From NCBI RefSeq assembly GCF_900155865.1, contig NZ_LT707006.1, positions 3,946,577 through 4,010,576 of the forward strand: a stretch of DNA of 64,000 nucleotides. Reading direction: 5' to 3'. The DNA comes from Bacteroides bouchesdurhonensis. GTDB taxonomy: Bacteria > Bacteroidota > Bacteroidia > Bacteroidales > Bacteroidaceae. Position numbers and translations under genes: made by a program. Under the pieces are notes generated by a model. That model was not told the origin of the DNA, did not search any database, and saw only the letters and a list, made by a program, of their open reading frames with translations. Positions 61,350 to 64,000 of the stretch are shown in pieces (within the stretch, counting starts at the first letter, position 1; the number at the start of each line of letters is the position of its first letter).

Positions 61350-64000
61350 ATGTCAATATGGAGCAAGCTCATAGGAATCAAGAAAACCGAGGATAGAAAT
61401 AATATCATCGGTAATAAAACTACCTCTGTATCATGTAGTGCCTCTAATTATGCCATAGTAGATGTTGAAGTAGGCTTGAAAGATCATAAAATCCATGACA
61501 TAGGAGCACTCAAACATAATGACACAATATTCCATAAAACTTTAAAAAAAGAACTATTTATTTTCTTAAACGACATAGACTACATCTGCGGTCACAATAT
61601 CATTCATCATGATGCCCAATATCTGTTTACGGACACAACATGCCGCTGGATTTTAGTTGATACACTTTATGTCTCGCCTTTATTGTTCCCGGAACGCCCT
61701 TACCACAAGCTTGTGAAAGACGACAAACTGATCAGTGAACAGATGAACAATCCGGTTAACGATTGCAAGAAAGCAAAAGACTTATTGCTGGATGAAATAG
61801 CATGTTGGAATTCATTGCCGAAAGAGAAACGAATATTATTCGCATCGTTGCTAAAGGACGAGAAGGAATTTGAGGGATTCCTCCACATGGTAAGTGCGGA
61901 ATATATCCATGAAGGAATACCTGAACTTATCAAAGAACTTTATACAGGAAAGATTTGCCAACATGCTGACCTAGACATACTCATCAAACAATATCCATGT
62001 GGATTGGCATACGCATTGGCTCTGATTGATACCACCGATTACCGTTCCATCACTCCCGGATGGGTACTTAACAATTATCCGGAAGTGGAATTTATTATAA
62101 GACTCCTGCGCCATACTAATTGCCACGAAGGTTGCGACTATTGCCATACGCAATTGGACGTGCTCCATAACCTAAAAACATTTTTCGGATATGAACGCTT
62201 CCGAACATACGAAGGCGAGCCATTGCAAGAACGAGCCGCCCAAGCTGCGGTGAAAGGCAAATCGCTGCTGGCGATATTTCCTACCGGTGGTGGCAAATCA
62301 CTTACTTTCCAATTGCCTGCACTCATGGCAGGACGTTCTGTGCACGGGCTTACGGTTGTCATCTCTCCCTTGCAATCTCTGATGAAAGATCAGGTAGATA
62401 ACCTTGCCGACAGAGGCATCACGGATGCCGTAACCATAAATGGGATGTTAGACCCCATCACAAGAGCACTGTCCATACAAAGAGTGCAAGATGGAGAAGC
62501 TTCACTGTTGTATATATCCCCCGAAATGCTTCGTTCCAAAACGATTGAGAGAATATTGATAGCTCGGCATGTTGTAAGGTTTGTAATAGATGAAGCGCAT
62601 TGCTTTTCTTCATGGGGACATGACTTTAGGGTCGATTATTTCTACATTGGCAAATTTATCCGGCAATACCAGCAAAAGAAAAAATGCAAGAATCCGATAC
62701 CGGTATCCTGCTTTACGGCTACTGCAAAGCAGAAAGTGATACAAGACATCTGCGACTATTTCAGGCAGACCTTGAACTTGAACTTAGAGTTGTTCGCATC
62801 AACGGCCTCAAGAACAAATCTGCACTATTCCGTCATACATGTAGAGAGTGACAATGACAAGTATTTAAAGCTGAGAGAACTTGTAGCAGAATCCGATTGC
62901 CCGACAATTGTTTACGTATCACGTACCAAACGAACCAAAGAATTGGCTGTCAAATTGACTCGCGACGGTTATAAGACACTCCCTTTCAATGGTAAGATGG
63001 AAGCGGATGAAAAAATTGCTAACCAAGATGCCTTCATGAACGATCAGGTACACATCATTGTGGCCACATCCGCATTTGGCATGGGAGTCGACAAGAAGGA
63101 TGTCGGTCTTGTAGTACATTATGACATCTCCGATTCTTTAGAAAACTACGTTCAAGAAGCAGGCAGAGCAGGTCGTGATCCCGGTCTCAGCGCACGTTGT
63201 TATGTGCTTTATAGCGACAATGACTTGGACAAACATTTTATATTGCTAAACCAAACGAAACTAAGCATCAGTGAAATACAACAGGTATGGAAAGCCGTCA
63301 AAGACCTTACCAAACAGCGTATGAAAGTCAACTGTTCTGCATTGGAAATTGCCAGGCAAGCAGGATGGGACGATTCGGTATATGACATTGAAACCCGTGT
63401 ACGAACAGCATTAGCTGCTTTGGAACAAAGCGGATATTTGGTGAGAGGGGACAATGTGCCTCATGTGTATGCCACAGGAATCACGGTAAAGAACATGGAC
63501 GAAGCAAGAAAACGCATATCAGCATCTGTGCTCTTTGGCAACGATGAAATAGAAAAGGCAGTCCGCATCATCAAGTCATTGATATCCCAAAAGCACATCG
63601 CCAAGGCTCAAAATTCGGAAGCAGAATCACGGATCGACTATTTGGCTGACATCTTAGGGATAAGCAAAAGAGAAGTTATATCCGTAGTGGAACGTATGCG
63701 ACAAGAAGGCATATTGGCAGACAGCAAAGATATATCTGCCTATCTGAAGGATGTAGGTGATTCGGAACGAAAGTCGCAAATACTCCTCGAACGCTTTGCA
63801 AAACTTGAACAATACATCCTCAATCATATTCCCGATGGAGCTTTACGAATATCATGCAAGCAACTGAATGAAAATGCCGTGAACGATGGAATCAATACAT
63901 CCAAAGAAAAAGATATCCGGACACTACTCTATTTCCTCACTATCAAGGGATATACGCGCAAGAAAGAGGATGCGACTCGTTATATGGAAATAAGTCGCCT
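61350..64000 (+). CDS. Exonuclease-RecQ helicase fusion (5' part)
   Basis: The frame runs from ATG 61350 to the window edge (883 codons) and continues. The N-terminus is DEDD-type: YAIVDVEVGL (D-x-E, ~36) and YICGHNIIHHDAQYL (~80-92). A CHEGCDYCH cysteine cluster (~257) sits before the helicase, which has Walker A FPTGGGKS (~312), DEAH at ~413 (VIDEAHCFSSWGHDFR), TATAKQKV and HxxQEAGRAGRDP. RecQ enzymes unwind forked and recombined DNA, and the exonuclease part implies coupled digestion. It is not an ordinary short RecQ; a specialised repair or defence role is possible. Confidence 0.85.
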   Translation, partial: MSIWSKLIGIKKTEDRNNIIGNKTTSVSCSASNYAIVDVEVGLKDHKIHDIGALKHNDTIFHKTLKKELFIFLNDIDYICGHNIIHHDAQYLFTDTTCRWILVDTLYVSPLLFPERPYHKLVKDDKLISEQMNNPVNDCKKAKDLLLDEIACWNSLPKEKRILFASLLKDEKEFEGFLHMVSAEYIHEGIPELIKELYTGKICQHADLDILIKQYPCGLAYALALIDTTDYRSITPGWVLNNYPEVEFIIRLLRHTNCHEGCDYCHTQLDVLHNLKTFFGYERFRTYEGEPLQERAAQAAVKGKSLLAIFPTGGGKSLTFQLPALMAGRSVHGLTVVISPLQSLMKDQVDNLADRGITDAVTINGMLDPITRALSIQRVQDGEASLLYISPEMLRSKTIERILIARHVVRFVIDEAHCFSSWGHDFRVDYFYIGKFIRQYQQKKKCKNPIPVSCFTATAKQKVIQDICDYFRQTLNLNLELFASTASRTNLHYSVIHVESDNDKYLKLRELVAESDCPTIVYVSRTKRTKELAVKLTRDGYKTLPFNGKMEADEKIANQDAFMNDQVHIIVATSAFGMGVDKKDVGLVVHYDISDSLENYVQEAGRAGRDPGLSARCYVLYSDNDLDKHFILLNQTKLSISEIQQVWKAVKDLTKQRMKVNCSALEIARQAGWDDSVYDIETRVRTALAALEQSGYLVRGDNVPHVYATGITVKNMDEARKRISASVLFGNDEIEKAVRIIKSLISQKHIAKAQNSEAESRIDYLADILGISKREVISVVERMRQEGILADSKDISAYLKDVGDSERKSQILLERFAKLEQYILNHIPDGALRISCKQLNENAVNDGINTSKEKDIRTLLYFLTIKGYTRKKEDATRYMEISR

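Overview
The window looks like a Bacteroides chromosome. Promoters have the Bacteroides form (TTTG, about 19-20 bases, TAnnTTTG), and the tra, mob, IntDOT-like and TopB-like genes are those of Bacteroides conjugative transposons (CTns). There are two parts. Positions 1 to about 29,650 are the right-hand part of an integrated CTn whose left end lies outside the window. Positions from about 29,675 to 64,000 are AT-richer chromosome, beginning with a tRNA-Ser(TGA) gene whose 3' end faces the element.

CTn part. It opens with the end of an unidentified gene and a DHFR/RibD-like gene. A minus-strand pair follows: a DUF3945-type protein and topoisomerase III, resembling the CTnDOT excision module (Exc). 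At 4.7-7.7 kb lies a composite scar. Two diverged copies of an att-like region, built from tandem 11-bp repeats, flank an AT-rich insert with an integrase fragment, a Crp/Fnr regulator, a lipoprotein and small membrane ORFs. An AbiE-type toxin-antitoxin pair follows. The mobilization genes mobA-mobB-mobC (minus strand) and the tra operon (plus strand, traA-like to traQ-like) diverge from a repeat-rich region at 13.25-13.8 kb, a candidate oriT or centromere-like site. The tra genes encode a type IV secretion apparatus: pilin-like TraE, VirB3-like TraF, VirB4-like TraG, and TraI to TraO. After a double-hairpin terminator, a minus-strand block carries small accessory genes, ardA (anti-restriction), an ORF6N gene with two palindromes, and the tyrosine integrase.

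Chromosome part. Housekeeping genes come first: mutS2, corA, sdaA, an Rpn-like nuclease, hexokinase, PepSY-like and DUF4738 exported proteins, a Trk/Ktr potassium system, trpB-like and nfo. A MITE-like inverted-repeat element lies at about 44.05-44.30 kb.

The most unusual region is 45.25-54.77 kb. It has a C39-peptidase ABC exporter, an HlyD-type adaptor and a glycosyltransferase-like DUF6734-type gene on the minus strand. Divergently there is a double-glycine-leader protein whose mature part itself looks like a C39/papain-fold cysteine peptidase with a poly-Ser tail, followed by four tandem exported paralogues. A remnant of a second hlyD lies at one edge. A secreted enzyme with its exporter and a set of immunity or partner proteins is a reasonable hypothesis, but it is inferred only. 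The window ends with a ClC channel, an ECF sigma operon (sigma, likely anti-sigma, Spy-like protein, outer-membrane barrel) and the 5' part of a large exonuclease-RecQ fusion gene.
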